Source: Caldiserica bacterium UBA4770
Lineage (GTDB): Bacteria; Caldisericota; Caldisericia; Caldisericales; Caldisericaceae
Length of the DNA stretch: 64,000 bases
Assembly (NCBI GenBank): GCA_002403335.1
Contig: DHHO01000008.1
Span: 62,001 to 126,000, forward strand
Direction: 5' to 3'
Part shown: positions 8,367-16,870 of the stretch, in pieces
How the letters are laid out: each line of letters begins with the position of its first letter
Numbering within the stretch: the stretch's first letter is position 1
Translations under genes and position numbers: made by a program
The notes under the pieces: generated by a model
The model's input: the letters and a program-made list of their open reading frames with translations, nothing else
What the model was told of the DNA's origin: nothing
Database searches by the model: none

Positions 8367-9320
8367 ATGATCGAAGAACTTAGAGAGAATCTCAGAAAGG
8401 TTATCGTAGGCAAAGACGACATAATTGAGAAGGCTATTGCTGGTCTCCTTGCAAACGGTCATATGCTTATAGAGGATGTTCCTGGTACTGGCAAGACCAC
8501 CCTTGCAAGGGCATTGGCAATTTCTTTTAATGCACAATTCCGTAGAATTCAATTTACCCCAGATCTCCTTCCCACGGATATTACAGGAATTACTGTCTAT
8601 AAGCAGGATAAAAATGAATTTAATGTGCGTTTTGGCCCTGTTTTTACAAATTTTCTCCTTGCAGACGAAATTAACAGGGGAACTCCAAAGACTCAATCAG
8701 CACTCCTTGAGGCTATGGCTGAATACAGGGTTACCATAGACGGTGTGGGGTATAATCTTCAAAGACCATTTATTGTGTTCGCTACAGAGAATCCCATTGA
8801 ATATGAAGGGACATTCCCTCTACCGGAGGCACAGCTTGATAGATTTATTATGAGGTTTGCAATTGGCTATCCCGATAAGAACCACGAAAGTAAGATCCTT
8901 CTTACACAAAAAGATACAGTTCCTATAGATACACTTCAGCCTGTGTGCGATATTGAAGAGCTGCTCAATATGCAGGAGAGCGTAAAAAAGGTATATATAC
9001 ATAAGTCAATTATTGAATATATTGTAGACCTTTCGAACTCAACAAGAAAACACTCGGACGTGTATCTTGGGGTAAGCCCAAGAGGCTCTCTCTTCCTTAT
9101 GAAGGTTTCTCAGGCAAAGGCATTGCTCTCAGGAAGAGATTTTGTTATCCCTGACGATGTGAAGAGATGCTACAAAGACGTTTTTAACCATCGGCTGATT
9201 CTCAGAGCAGATGCAAGATTGAGAGGAGTTACTGTAGATAGTGTCCTTGAGGAAATCCTGAACAGTGTGAAGGTACCCATTCTCGAAGATTATTCGGAGA
9301 ATGAAATTTTTAACACGTAA
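8367..9320 (+). CDS. MoxR-family AAA+ ATPase
   Basis: A chaperone-like AAA+ ATPase of the MoxR group, which usually works with DUF58/VWA proteins. Walker A is PGTGKTT (residues 39-45). Walker B LADEINR (about 98-104) and the family signature NRGTPKTQSALLEAM follow. ATENPIEYEGTFPLPEAQLDRF carries the sensor region. Length of 317 aa is normal. It overlaps the DUF58 gene by 20 nt, a standard MoxR-DUF58 pairing. The biological target is unknown; in other bacteria such operons affect envelope integrity or protein assembly. Confidence 0.94.
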   Translation: MIEELRENLRKVIVGKDDIIEKAIAGLLANGHMLIEDVPGTGKTTLARALAISFNAQFRRIQFTPDLLPTDITGITVYKQDKNEFNVRFGPVFTNFLLADEINRGTPKTQSALLEAMAEYRVTIDGVGYNLQRPFIVFATENPIEYEGTFPLPEAQLDRFIMRFAIGYPDKNHESKILLTQKDTVPIDTLQPVCDIEELLNMQESVKKVYIHKSIIEYIVDLSNSTRKHSDVYLGVSPRGSLFLMKVSQAKALLSGRDFVIPDDVKRCYKDVFNHRLILRADARLRGVTVDSVLEEILNSVKVPILEDYSENEIFNT

Positions 9321-10509
9321 AGGAAAGCTTTATTTAGGACTTATTTTTATCCTTGCCCTTATATTCGGAAGGGGATTTTATCTTTTGCTTGCATTATTTT
9401 GTGCTTACCTTTTTTTATATTTAAGAGCAATAAACCACGGAAGTATTTATTTTAAAACAACTGTAAGCACCTATACATTAAGACAAATGGATACCTTCGA
9501 TTTGTTTTATACTCTGAACTTCCAATATCACATGCCTTTCTTGATTTCTATTGAATTTGTACCTCCTTATTATATTGTCCCGACCTCGCCTAAAACAACG
9601 GAAAGTTTTTTTGCAAGAACAAGAGTTGTAAAAAATAGTATTGTGCTTAAAGGAAACAGAAGGGGAGTATACGATGTTGGTAGCTTCACCATTTTTGTTT
9701 CTGACCCTTTTGGCTTTATTCGTGAAAAAAGGAAAATTTCAGATCATAAAAAGATATTTGTCTTCCCTTTTCTCGTTCCTTTCGAAAAACTTAAAATTCA
9801 CCTTACGGATCCCCTCGAAGGGTTGAAGGCCAAGTATCAGATCAATAAAGACTATTCTTATATTGCAGGTGCAAGGGATTATAATCCCGATGACCCTGTG
9901 TCAATGATACATTGGAAACAAACAGCTCACAGAGGAAGATTGACAGTAAAGGAATTTGATTTCAGTGCTTCTAAGAAGGTAGTTGGAATCACTGATTTTG
10001 TTCAAAAAAGTATGAAGTTTCAGGACTATGCATCCTCGATATTAGCTTCAATCTGTTATTACGCTTACAAGTTCCATCTTCCATTTGGAGTTATTCTCAA
10101 TGGCGCAACTCAAATGACATCTACCATAGAAAGTAATGAGTACCATCTTCTTGAGGTCTTTAAGATTCTTTCTACAGTAGAAGTCTTGAATAGTGGGGAT
10201 GGAGTTGAGTTTTTGAGAAAAACATTTGAGCTAATTCCATTTGGAAGCGAGGTTTTCTATGTTGAAAGAGACCTGAACCCAAGCCTTATGCTCACACTCC
10301 TCCAGTTGAAAGTACGCCTTTCAAGGTTGAACATTGTCCTTCTTCCAGATGAGGCATTCGTCTTACCAGGGGAGAAACCTCCTGTATACTACTTTAAGGA
10401 GATGTACTTCCCCGAAATTATTGGACGATCCTCAGAATTACTCGCAAGAGATGGAATATTTATTTATCCGATTCTTGGCAAGGATTATGCATCTATCCTG
10501 GAGGTTTAA
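9301..10509 (+). CDS. DUF58 domain membrane protein
   Basis: Two N-terminal membrane helices (about residues 10-42) are followed by a beta-rich region and the DUF58 domain. Its hallmark is visible around residues 195-220: ARDYNPDDPVSMIHWK followed by a Thr-Ala-His-Arg-Gly stretch and VKEFD. DUF58 has a VWA-like fold and is a partner of MoxR ATPases. It starts inside the end of moxR and is followed directly by the DUF4129-type gene with no gap, so the three form an operon. The exact function is not known. Confidence 0.92.
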   Translation: MKFLTRKGKLYLGLIFILALIFGRGFYLLLALFCAYLFLYLRAINHGSIYFKTTVSTYTLRQMDTFDLFYTLNFQYHMPFLISIEFVPPYYIVPTSPKTTESFFARTRVVKNSIVLKGNRRGVYDVGSFTIFVSDPFGFIREKRKISDHKKIFVFPFLVPFEKLKIHLTDPLEGLKAKYQINKDYSYIAGARDYNPDDPVSMIHWKQTAHRGRLTVKEFDFSASKKVVGITDFVQKSMKFQDYASSILASICYYAYKFHLPFGVILNGATQMTSTIESNEYHLLEVFKILSTVEVLNSGDGVEFLRKTFELIPFGSEVFYVERDLNPSLMLTLLQLKVRLSRLNIVLLPDEAFVLPGEKPPVYYFKEMYFPEIIGRSSELLARDGIFIYPILGKDYASILEV

Positions 10510-11928
10510 TTGACTTACGTCATTTTTGTGGTTCAGCTCATTTTCGCAGGCATAAAGGTACTCAAGATCTCGAGTATCGAATCAGTATACAACATTCCAT
10601 TAGTAGGGTTATCTATACTAATTTGCTTCCTTCTTTTTTACTTCAGGGTAACCCCCTTCCTCATAACTTTATTCTCATTTATTCTAAATCCTTTTCTTCT
10701 GAGCTTCACTCCCCTTATGAACTTTTTGCCGTATATATCACTTTATTTTGCACTACTCGGGATGCTCAAGGAAAGAGGAATAAGAGAAAGGAAAATAAGA
10801 ACACTCTTATTGCCTGTTATTATGCCAGGTTTTCTTATATTCTCAATACCCGGAGTATTCGAGCGCCCCTTACGAATTTATTTAAGCTATTTATTCTTTA
10901 CCCCCGGGAAAGAGACCGACTTATTACCTGGTTCTGAAAAGCCCACTAACTTTTTGTTTCCTGATGGTACTGGAGATTTTTTTAATAGATCGGTAGACCT
11001 GTTCATAAATAACCAAAATTTCATCTTTATCCTGGCCAATATTCTATTTATCTTCTACATTATTATGATAGTGTTTTCTTTGTTTTTTCAAGATTTTGAG
11101 GAGAGCTCAATCCCACTTAAGAGAAGAAGATTGTCCAGACAGGTTCTAACCTTTGCTATTATTATTCTTTCTTTTATCCTTATTCTGATGGCATATCGGA
11201 TTGTACCACTTCTTCTAAGCAATGCCAGAGGCTCTGCAAGTACTTTCAATGAACTCTATAAATTGATTCCTTTCCTTATAATCATAGTGTTATCTGCTTT
11301 TGCTGTGTACCTATGGCAAAGGAAAAGTAGAGGTTCTGTTGAGCAACCCAGTCTTCCCCATAACTTATTTGCAGTTTCATTAGGGATGATTCTTTTTAGT
11401 CTTGCCCTTTTTCTAATTCCCATTAATAAAAAGGGCTTAAGCAAAAATTTGATTAATACCCTTGGAATTCTCTCCTTCATAGTATTTGCTATTTCAATGA
11501 TAATTCTTTCTATCTCTACTATCATATCCTTCTGGGCTTCGAAAAGGTTTGGAGGTTTAGAGGTATTTGGTGATAGAAACAAGGAGTTTTTATTGCACTT
11601 CTATAAAAAGGATGTCATTGAAACACTTGACAAGACTGAAGACCCTCAGGAATTTGTGCTTTTTGCGTACTTTGTGATTACTTATATGATTGTTAAAAAA
11701 GGGATAGAAATCGAGCAGCACGAAACCCCGAATGAGATACTTACAAGACTTGGAACATTACTTGATATCCCATATTTTGAAGAAATTACCTACTTTTTTA
11801 ACCTTGTAAGGTATGGGAATAAGAAAATAGATGCACAATCATTTGGAACGCTAAAGCAAAAGGTCTATGAGGCGATATTTTATCTGAGAAATTTGGAATT
11901 GAAAGACTTGAAGCTAAAAGTTACCTAG
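10510..11928 (+). CDS. Multi-pass membrane protein with C-terminal DUF4129-like domain
   Basis: About nine hydrophobic helices lie between residues 3 and 345. A cytoplasmic tail follows, with HETPNEILTRLG and an FF(N)LVRYG stretch that fit DUF4129, the domain found after transglutaminase cores in MoxR-DUF58 operons. No transglutaminase Cys-His-Asp core is present here. The start is a TTG directly after the DUF58 stop, with GGAGG at 10500-10504 giving good spacing. The gene ends 4 nt inside the convergent histidine kinase gene. Function unknown; membrane partner of the MoxR system by context. Confidence 0.8.
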   Translation: MTYVIFVVQLIFAGIKVLKISSIESVYNIPLVGLSILICFLLFYFRVTPFLITLFSFILNPFLLSFTPLMNFLPYISLYFALLGMLKERGIRERKIRTLLLPVIMPGFLIFSIPGVFERPLRIYLSYLFFTPGKETDLLPGSEKPTNFLFPDGTGDFFNRSVDLFINNQNFIFILANILFIFYIIMIVFSLFFQDFEESSIPLKRRRLSRQVLTFAIIILSFILILMAYRIVPLLLSNARGSASTFNELYKLIPFLIIIVLSAFAVYLWQRKSRGSVEQPSLPHNLFAVSLGMILFSLALFLIPINKKGLSKNLINTLGILSFIVFAISMIILSISTIISFWASKRFGGLEVFGDRNKEFLLHFYKKDVIETLDKTEDPQEFVLFAYFVITYMIVKKGIEIEQHETPNEILTRLGTLLDIPYFEEITYFFNLVRYGNKKIDAQSFGTLKQKVYEAIFYLRNLELKDLKLKVT

Positions 11929-13001
11929 GATACAACAGGAAGTGTTATAGTAAACCGACTTCCCCTTCCTTTCTCACTTTCAACTTCTACTGTGCCTTTG
12001 TGAGCATGGATAAGTTCCTTCACAATCGTAAGACCAATGCCCGTGCCATCTGAACTTCTCGATGTGTCTCCTTTGTAGAATCTCTCAAATATATGGGGAA
12101 GGTCTTTTTTATCAATACCTATCCCTGTATCTTCAACGATGATTTTGGCTTCGCTCTTGGCAGTCAATGTTTTAATGGTAATACACCCCTGATCTGTAAA
12201 TTTAATAGCATTTGTTATCAGGTTACCCATAACCTCTGTAATTCGCTTTGAATCTCCTTCAATGAAAATATTGCCCTGGGATAGCTCGAGCTTTAGCTGA
12301 AGTCCTTTCTTCTCTGCTTCCATTCTCAACAGGTCCACAGAGTTTTTTATGAGTGTGTTTAATTCTATCCTGTCAGTGTGTAGTGTAAAGTTTTTACTAT
12401 CAATCGCAGAGAGCTTTGATATATCTCTCAACATTCTTTCCATTCTTTCTATTTCGTCTTTTATAACTTCTATAGCTCTTTCTTTCTCCTCTTTCGTGAA
12501 ACTTTCATCTTCAATGAGTTCCATATATCCCTTTATACTTGCAACAGGCGTCCGCAGATCATGTGATACATTTTGGACAAGAGTCTTTCTCATATTCTCA
12601 ATATCTGTAAGTCTTGCTGCCATATAGTTGAGAGAAGAGGCAAGCTCTCCGATTTCGTCATTTGATTTTATGTGGACTCTTTCCTCGAATTCTCCCTTTG
12701 AGATTTTCCTCACAAATTTTTGCATCTCCTTAAGTGGTCTAAGAGCAAAGGAAGAAAGGAGAAATGCAAGCAGGGCTCCTATACCTATAGAGATGAGTCC
12801 AGAAATAAGAAGGGTTTGCCTTACAGTTTCTAAAAATCGTATGCCCTGCGGAGTAAGCATAACTTCAATGTTAGGACCCATGCCTATAATGATACGCACA
12901 AAGTTTTGCCTTACATATATATCTGAGAATATAAATGAAAAGACGATTACTATAAGAACAACAATAATGTGGCTTAAAATTAATTTTATTTTAAAACTCA
13001 T
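11925..13001 (-). CDS. Membrane sensor histidine kinase
   Basis: A 358-aa two-component sensor. TM1 is at about residues 10-28, a short outside loop at 29-62, TM2 at 63-84, then HAMP (about 82-134) and the dimerisation domain with phospho-acceptor His147 in NVSHDLRTP. The ATPase domain shows NLITNAIKF (N box), DTGIGI (G1) and GTGIGLTIVK (G2). The loop of about 34 residues is small, which suits sensing of membrane or envelope signals. It overlaps its response regulator by 11 nt and converges on the MoxR operon. Confidence 0.95.
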   Translation of the reverse strand: MSFKIKLILSHIIVVLIVIVFSFIFSDIYVRQNFVRIIIGMGPNIEVMLTPQGIRFLETVRQTLLISGLISIGIGALLAFLLSSFALRPLKEMQKFVRKISKGEFEERVHIKSNDEIGELASSLNYMAARLTDIENMRKTLVQNVSHDLRTPVASIKGYMELIEDESFTKEEKERAIEVIKDEIERMERMLRDISKLSAIDSKNFTLHTDRIELNTLIKNSVDLLRMEAEKKGLQLKLELSQGNIFIEGDSKRITEVMGNLITNAIKFTDQGCITIKTLTAKSEAKIIVEDTGIGIDKKDLPHIFERFYKGDTSRSSDGTGIGLTIVKELIHAHKGTVEVESEKGRGSRFTITLPVVS

Positions 13002-13671
13002 CTTTTATCATCCTGTACCCTGCACCATAGACTGACTCAATATATTTTGGCTTCCTTGGGTCATCGTCAAGTTTCTTTCTAATATTTTTTATATATGCAT
13101 CGACTGTTCTATCAAAAACAACCTCATCATACTCTGTATAGATGTCGTTCATTATTTCCTCTCTTGAAAGGACCGTGCCCATATGTTTTGCAAGCGCAAA
13201 TACAACCCTGAATTCTCTTGATGTAAGGCCAACATCTTTTCCATTCTTCAGTACCCTCATCTCTTTTGGAAGTATCTCAAGACCTCTTATTTTAATAACT
13301 CTTTCCTCAGGATAACTCCGTTTGAGAAGTGCTTTAACCCTCGCAACAAGTTCTCTTGGGCTAAAAGGTTTTACAACATAATCATCTGCTCCCATCTCAA
13401 GCCCCTCAACTCTCTGGTCCTCCTCTGCCTTTGCTGTGAGCATAATAATAGGAATGTTCGATTTTTTTCTTATCTCCCGAGCAATTGTTTCTCCGTCCAC
13501 ATAGGGAAGCATAAGATCTAAGATAATGAGATCAGGTAAATCCTTCTCAATTTTTTTGAGTGCCTCTCTGCCGTCCCTTGCCTCTATTGTAATAAAACCA
13601 GCCTTTTTTAAGTATACGTCTACAAGCCTTCTGATACTTTCTTCATCATCAACAATAAGAATCTTCTTCAT
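12991..13671 (-). CDS. OmpR/PhoB-family response regulator
   Basis: Receiver domain (residues 1-115) with acidic pair Asp8-Asp9, phospho-acceptor Asp52 in LILDLMLP, Thr79 in IIMLTAKAE and Lys101 in VVKPFSP. A winged-helix DNA-binding domain follows (TSREFRVVFAL; VDAYIKNIRKKL; VYGAGYRM). It is the partner of the adjacent kinase. The start codon is very close to TATAAT-like boxes on the minus strand and lacks a ribosome site. Target genes are not evident, though the neighbouring membrane genes are natural candidates. Confidence 0.95.
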   Translation of the reverse strand: MKKILIVDDEESIRRLVDVYLKKAGFITIEARDGREALKKIEKDLPDLIILDLMLPYVDGETIAREIRKKSNIPIIMLTAKAEEDQRVEGLEMGADDYVVKPFSPRELVARVKALLKRSYPEERVIKIRGLEILPKEMRVLKNGKDVGLTSREFRVVFALAKHMGTVLSREEIMNDIYTEYDEVVFDRTVDAYIKNIRKKLDDDPRKPKYIESVYGAGYRMIKDEF

Positions 13672-13677
13672 ATATAT

Positions 13678-13705
13678 CTTATAATATTATATATTGAATT
13701 GTGAA
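13678..13705 (-). promoter_or_regulatory. AT-rich promoter region of the response regulator/kinase pair
   Basis: Minus-strand TTCACA (13705-13700), a 16-base spacer and TATAAG (13683-13678) end 6 nt before the ATG at 13671. An alternative -10, TATAAT (13691-13686), would start RNA about 8 nt before the ATG. Both imply little or no leader. Confidence 0.35.
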
Positions 13706-13736
13706 AAAATTATGAAGCTTCGAGTTTTACTGTTAA

Positions 13737-14359
13737 AATAAAATACAAGCAAAACAATTATTATACTTGGCTCTTTGCTATATATTGAGTTTAATTAACA
13801 CTGCTTTAGTGATAACATATACGATTAAACATATAGATATTAGAACATTAGGGGATGGAAATGCCAGTATAACAAATGAATTTCAACATATTAATAAGTT
13901 CATGGGTAAAGCTATTTTTTAATCGATTTATTAAAAGGGATGCTTCCTTTTTGTATTGGAAGTAGATTGTTATTACAAAATCACTTACTTATTATAGTTA
14001 GAAACCTTACCATTCTTGGTCATGACTTTCCTTTATTTTTTGATTTCAAAGGTGGCATAGGTATTACCTCTATTCTTTAAGGGGATTTTTATGTGGATAA
14101 TCGAGTTGTTGTTCAATTCTCTATATTTTTGATTGTTGCTTTCATTTCGTTTTCGCTTTTAAAAATGTACTTTTTTAACTTTTCCTATCTCGAAGAAAGC
14201 GAAGCAATAAGTGTTATTTTCATGATACTCCTTATTTTAGGTAGCAAAAGCATTCTTCTAACTGGATATTTCTTTTTATCACTTTCTATAATTATTTTCA
14301 GGCATAGAAAAAAGTTGTTGAAATATTTACTAAACCAAAAAATGTGGGGTGTTGATTAA
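13737..14359 (+). pseudogene. plsY: Decayed plsY (glycerol-3-phosphate acyltransferase) with a frameshift and a nonsense codon
   Basis: Three consecutive blocks match PlsY, the membrane enzyme that makes lysophosphatidate from acyl-phosphate. Frame 13737-13919 gives a first helix and DIRTLGDGN, like the DIRKLGSGN motif. It stops at 13920-13922 in a run of six Ts (13915-13920). Adding one T restores the downstream frame, which reads LIDLLKGMLPF, then LTILGHDFPLFF and FKGGIG (family FKGGKG). A TAA at 14078-14080 ends that part. The same frame then continues to the PlsY-like C-terminus with FRHRKKLLKYLL (family YRHRENIKRLL). The active-site motifs are themselves changed (GSGNPGATN to GDGNASITN; the Lys of FKGGKG to Ile), supporting real decay and not just an assembly error. 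No clear start codon survives. Confidence 0.8.
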
Positions 14360-14382
14360 AATCGTTTTTTGATTATTATAAT
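14352..14382 (+). promoter_or_regulatory. Promoter before efp
   Basis: TATAAT at 14377-14382, with TTGATT at 14352-14357 as a possible -35 (19-base spacer, longer than ideal). Transcription would start near 14389. AGGGAGG (14405-14411) provides the ribosome site. Confidence 0.45.
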
Positions 14383-14416
14383 TGTTAGTAAAAGCTTGCA
14401 GTTTAGGGAGGTTTTG

Positions 14417-14980
14417 ATGATCTCTGCAAATGAGTTAAGGACAGGTGTAACGATTGAGATCGAAAATGATTTATATGTGATTGTCTCTTATCAACATGTG
14501 AAGCCTGGAAAGGGCTCCCCTTTTGTAAGGATAAAGTTAAAGAATTTGAATACGGGCAATGTTATTGAAAGAACATTTAGACCCGAGGATAAGTTTAAGA
14601 AGGCATTCCTTGAGAGCAAGGCCATGCAATATCTTTACAAGGAGGGTGATAACTTTGTGTTTATGGACCTTGAGTCCTATGAGCAATTTTACCTCTCCCA
14701 GGAGGATGCAGGAGATGCAGCAAATTTTTTAAAGGAGAACCTTGAAATCACTGTCGTATTTTACAGGGATAAGCCTGTTTCAGTGGAATTACCCACTTTT
14801 ATTGAGGTGGTCGTAATCCATACTGAGCCAGGGATAAGAGGAGATACTGCTACAAGTGCAATGAAGCCAGCAATCGTGGAAACAGGATATAAGCTTAATG
14901 TTCCCCTTTTTGTCAGCGATGGGGACATTATAAGAATTGATACAAGGACAGGTGAATACCTGGAAAGGGTGGGCAAATGA
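14417..14980 (+). CDS. efp: Translation elongation factor P
   Basis: Rescues ribosomes stalled at proline runs. ISANELRTGVTIEI is the usual EF-P start, and HVKPGKGSPF holds the lysine at the tip of domain I that is modified in many bacteria. I use the ATG at 14417, which follows AGGGAGG and gives 187 aa, the family length. A frame-open ATG at 14369 lies inside the promoter and would add 16 unconserved residues. It is the first gene of a long operon running to 24881. Confidence 0.96.
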   Translation: MISANELRTGVTIEIENDLYVIVSYQHVKPGKGSPFVRIKLKNLNTGNVIERTFRPEDKFKKAFLESKAMQYLYKEGDNFVFMDLESYEQFYLSQEDAGDAANFLKENLEITVVFYRDKPVSVELPTFIEVVVIHTEPGIRGDTATSAMKPAIVETGYKLNVPLFVSDGDIIRIDTRTGEYLERVGK

Positions 14981-15306
14981 ATAAATTTATTATCTCTAAT
15001 GAAGCAATTGAATCAATCATTTTGAATGCAACTCTAGGCGTTGAGGGAGTCTATGATGGCTGGAAAGGGTTGGAAGAGCATCTTCCCTATCTCAAGCAAG
15101 ACAAGAAGCATTCACATGGTATTGATTTTATTATTAAAGGTGAAACCATGGAGATAAATATTTATGTAATTGCAAAGTACAATTATGACCTCAAAAAACT
15201 TGGAGAGCAGATTCAGCAAAGGGTTAAGGCAGAGGTAGAATTGATGACTCCTTACAAGGTACTTGATGTAAACGTATTTATCTCCGATATTTTACATGAA
15301 GGTTAG
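14977..15306 (+). CDS. Asp23/Gls24 family envelope stress protein
   Basis: A 109-aa protein of the Asp23 family. FIISNEAIESIILNATLGVEGV and the ending KVLDVNVFISDIL fit its beta-alpha fold. In Firmicutes Asp23-type proteins sit at the membrane and the gene lies between efp/accC and nusB, exactly the context here. It overlaps efp by 4 nt and nusB by 11 nt. Its molecular role is not known. Confidence 0.9.
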   Translation: MNKFIISNEAIESIILNATLGVEGVYDGWKGLEEHLPYLKQDKKHSHGIDFIIKGETMEINIYVIAKYNYDLKKLGEQIQQRVKAEVELMTPYKVLDVNVFISDILHEG

Positions 15307-15709
15307 AAAAAAAGGTAGAGAAATAGCATTTAGAATGCTGTTCGCAATCGAGGCAGGGGGGAATAAGATTGCAGATGCAATGATTCCATTTAAACATGAA
15401 TCTCCAGTGGTGCTTGATTTTGCCCTGCATCTTGTAAAAGGGACACTTTCGCAGGTAAAAAAGATCGACAGGGAGATTGAGAGCATCATTATCAACTGGA
15501 AGATTGAAAGACTTTATCTGGTTGACAAGCAACTTCTGAGGCTTGGCATATATGAGATGGATTATGAGGAAGACGTTGAGGATGGCATAGTTGTTTTTGA
15601 AGCAGTGGAATTGGCAAAGAAGTATGGAGACATAGATTCTCCAAATTTTGTAAATGGAATTCTAAGAGAACACTTAAGAAGAAGAGAGCATGAAGTCCAA
15701 AAGGCTTGA
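15296..15709 (+). CDS. nusB: Transcription antitermination protein NusB
   Basis: Binds boxA RNA with S10 (NusE) in rRNA antitermination. RKKGREIAFRMLFAIE at the start and the ending VELAKKYG with SPNFVNGILREHLR are characteristic. Length 137 aa is normal. The start lies 11 nt inside the Asp23 gene and the end overlaps the acylphosphatase gene by 20 nt, so this part of the operon is tightly packed. Confidence 0.95.
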   Translation: MKVRKKGREIAFRMLFAIEAGGNKIADAMIPFKHESPVVLDFALHLVKGTLSQVKKIDREIESIIINWKIERLYLVDKQLLRLGIYEMDYEEDVEDGIVVFEAVELAKKYGDIDSPNFVNGILREHLRRREHEVQKA

Positions 15710-15965
15710 GGCGATTGTAAAGGGTTATGTTCAGGGTGTTGGCTTCAGGCATTTCGTAAGGTATCATGCTGTTTCTCTGGCGCTCACTGGTTTTGTGAAG
15801 AATCTGCCATCAGGGGAAGTCGAGGTCGTGGCAGAGGGAAATGAAGAAGCTCTTGAAAGCTTCCTTTCGATCCTGAAAAGGGGGAGCGTTTATTCAAATG
15901 TGGAAAAGGTAGATTACGTTATTAAAGAAGCAAAAGATGAATTTCCTGATTTTTATATATATTGA
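15690..15965 (+). CDS. acyP: Acylphosphatase
   Basis: Hydrolyses acyl-phosphates such as acetyl- or carbamoyl-phosphate. The active-site loop GYVQGVGFRHF contains the catalytic Arg, and GFVKNLPSGEVEVVAEG holds the catalytic Asn. Length of 91 aa is standard. It overlaps nusB by 20 nt. Its insertion between nusB and ispA, where Firmicutes often have folD and xseAB, is specific to this lineage. Confidence 0.95.
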   Translation: MKSKRLEAIVKGYVQGVGFRHFVRYHAVSLALTGFVKNLPSGEVEVVAEGNEEALESFLSILKRGSVYSNVEKVDYVIKEAKDEFPDFYIY

Positions 15966-15979
15966 AGAGGTGATAAATC

Positions 15980-16870
15980 TTGGAAATAAAAGAATACATT
16001 GAAGAAAAGAAGAAAAGCATTGACAGTGCTCTTGAAAACCTCCTCTTTCCACTAAAAGAATACTCGGCTCTTTATCCTGCCCTCTCTTATAGCCTTCTTT
16101 CTGGTGGAAAACGGATTAGACCAGTTATTGCACTTGCGACATATGAAGCTAATAAAGAGGACTCAAGGCCTATAATTCCTTTTGCTTGTGCGATAGAAAT
16201 TGTTCATACCTATTCGCTTATCCATGACGACCTTCCCATAATGGATGATAGCAACATGAGAAGAGGAAGGCCAACGTTGCATCGGGTTTATGGAAGTGAT
16301 ATGGCACTTCTTGCCGGGGATGCTCTGTTGTCTCTTGCCTTTGAAATTGTTTCAAGCACTTCACATGAAAAGGTTTTTACTGCCGAGAAACTCCTTGCAG
16401 TCGTTAGAGAATTTGGAAAAGCTACGGGCATAAGAGGTCTTGTTGGTGGGCAGGTGATGGATATGGTGACAATGAATGAGGAAAACGTTGAAGAATCAAT
16501 GGTTATTTACATAGATAGTAGAAAAACGGGTGAATTGATGAAACTTGCGATAAGGACAGGCGCCATTCTTGGGGATGCTGAGAACAGCGAACTTGTTGCC
16601 CTATCTGAATTTGCAGAAAATTTTGGTATAAGTTACCAGATTGTCGACGACATTCTTGATGAAGTCGCAACTGTCGAGGTTACAGGAAAAGATACAGGGA
16701 AGGACAGAAAGAACAGGAAGGCAACCTTTATAGCACTTTATGGCGTTGATAGAGCAAGGGAGATCGCAAAAGATTTTGTTAATAAATCTAAGGATTATTT
16801 GAAGCCTTTCGGGGAAAAGTATAAGGTCTTAATGGATATTGCAGAATTGTCCTTGCAAAGAATGAAGTGA
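15980..16870 (+). CDS. ispA: Polyprenyl diphosphate synthase (farnesyl/geranylgeranyl type)
   Basis: Condenses isopentenyl diphosphate with allylic diphosphates. The first Asp-rich motif is DDLPIMDD (residues 83-90), with the two-residue insertion typical of bacterial FPP synthases, followed by RRGRPTLH. The second is VDDILD with KDTGKDRKN. SGGKRIRP binds the diphosphate. The start is a TTG with GAGGTGAT 7 nt upstream. Length 296 aa. The product chain length (C15 or C20) cannot be read from the motif alone; the next gene, dxs, supplies precursors. Confidence 0.94.
   Translation: MEIKEYIEEKKKSIDSALENLLFPLKEYSALYPALSYSLLSGGKRIRPVIALATYEANKEDSRPIIPFACAIEIVHTYSLIHDDLPIMDDSNMRRGRPTLHRVYGSDMALLAGDALLSLAFEIVSSTSHEKVFTAEKLLAVVREFGKATGIRGLVGGQVMDMVTMNEENVEESMVIYIDSRKTGELMKLAIRTGAILGDAENSELVALSEFAENFGISYQIVDDILDEVATVEVTGKDTGKDRKNRKATFIALYGVDRAREIAKDFVNKSKDYLKPFGEKYKVLMDIAELSLQRMK

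Noticed and set aside
14093..14359. Stand-alone 88-residue membrane protein starting at GTG 14093
   Set aside because: It is in the same frame as the preceding PlsY-like block and ends like PlsY, so it is the 3' part of the decayed plsY.
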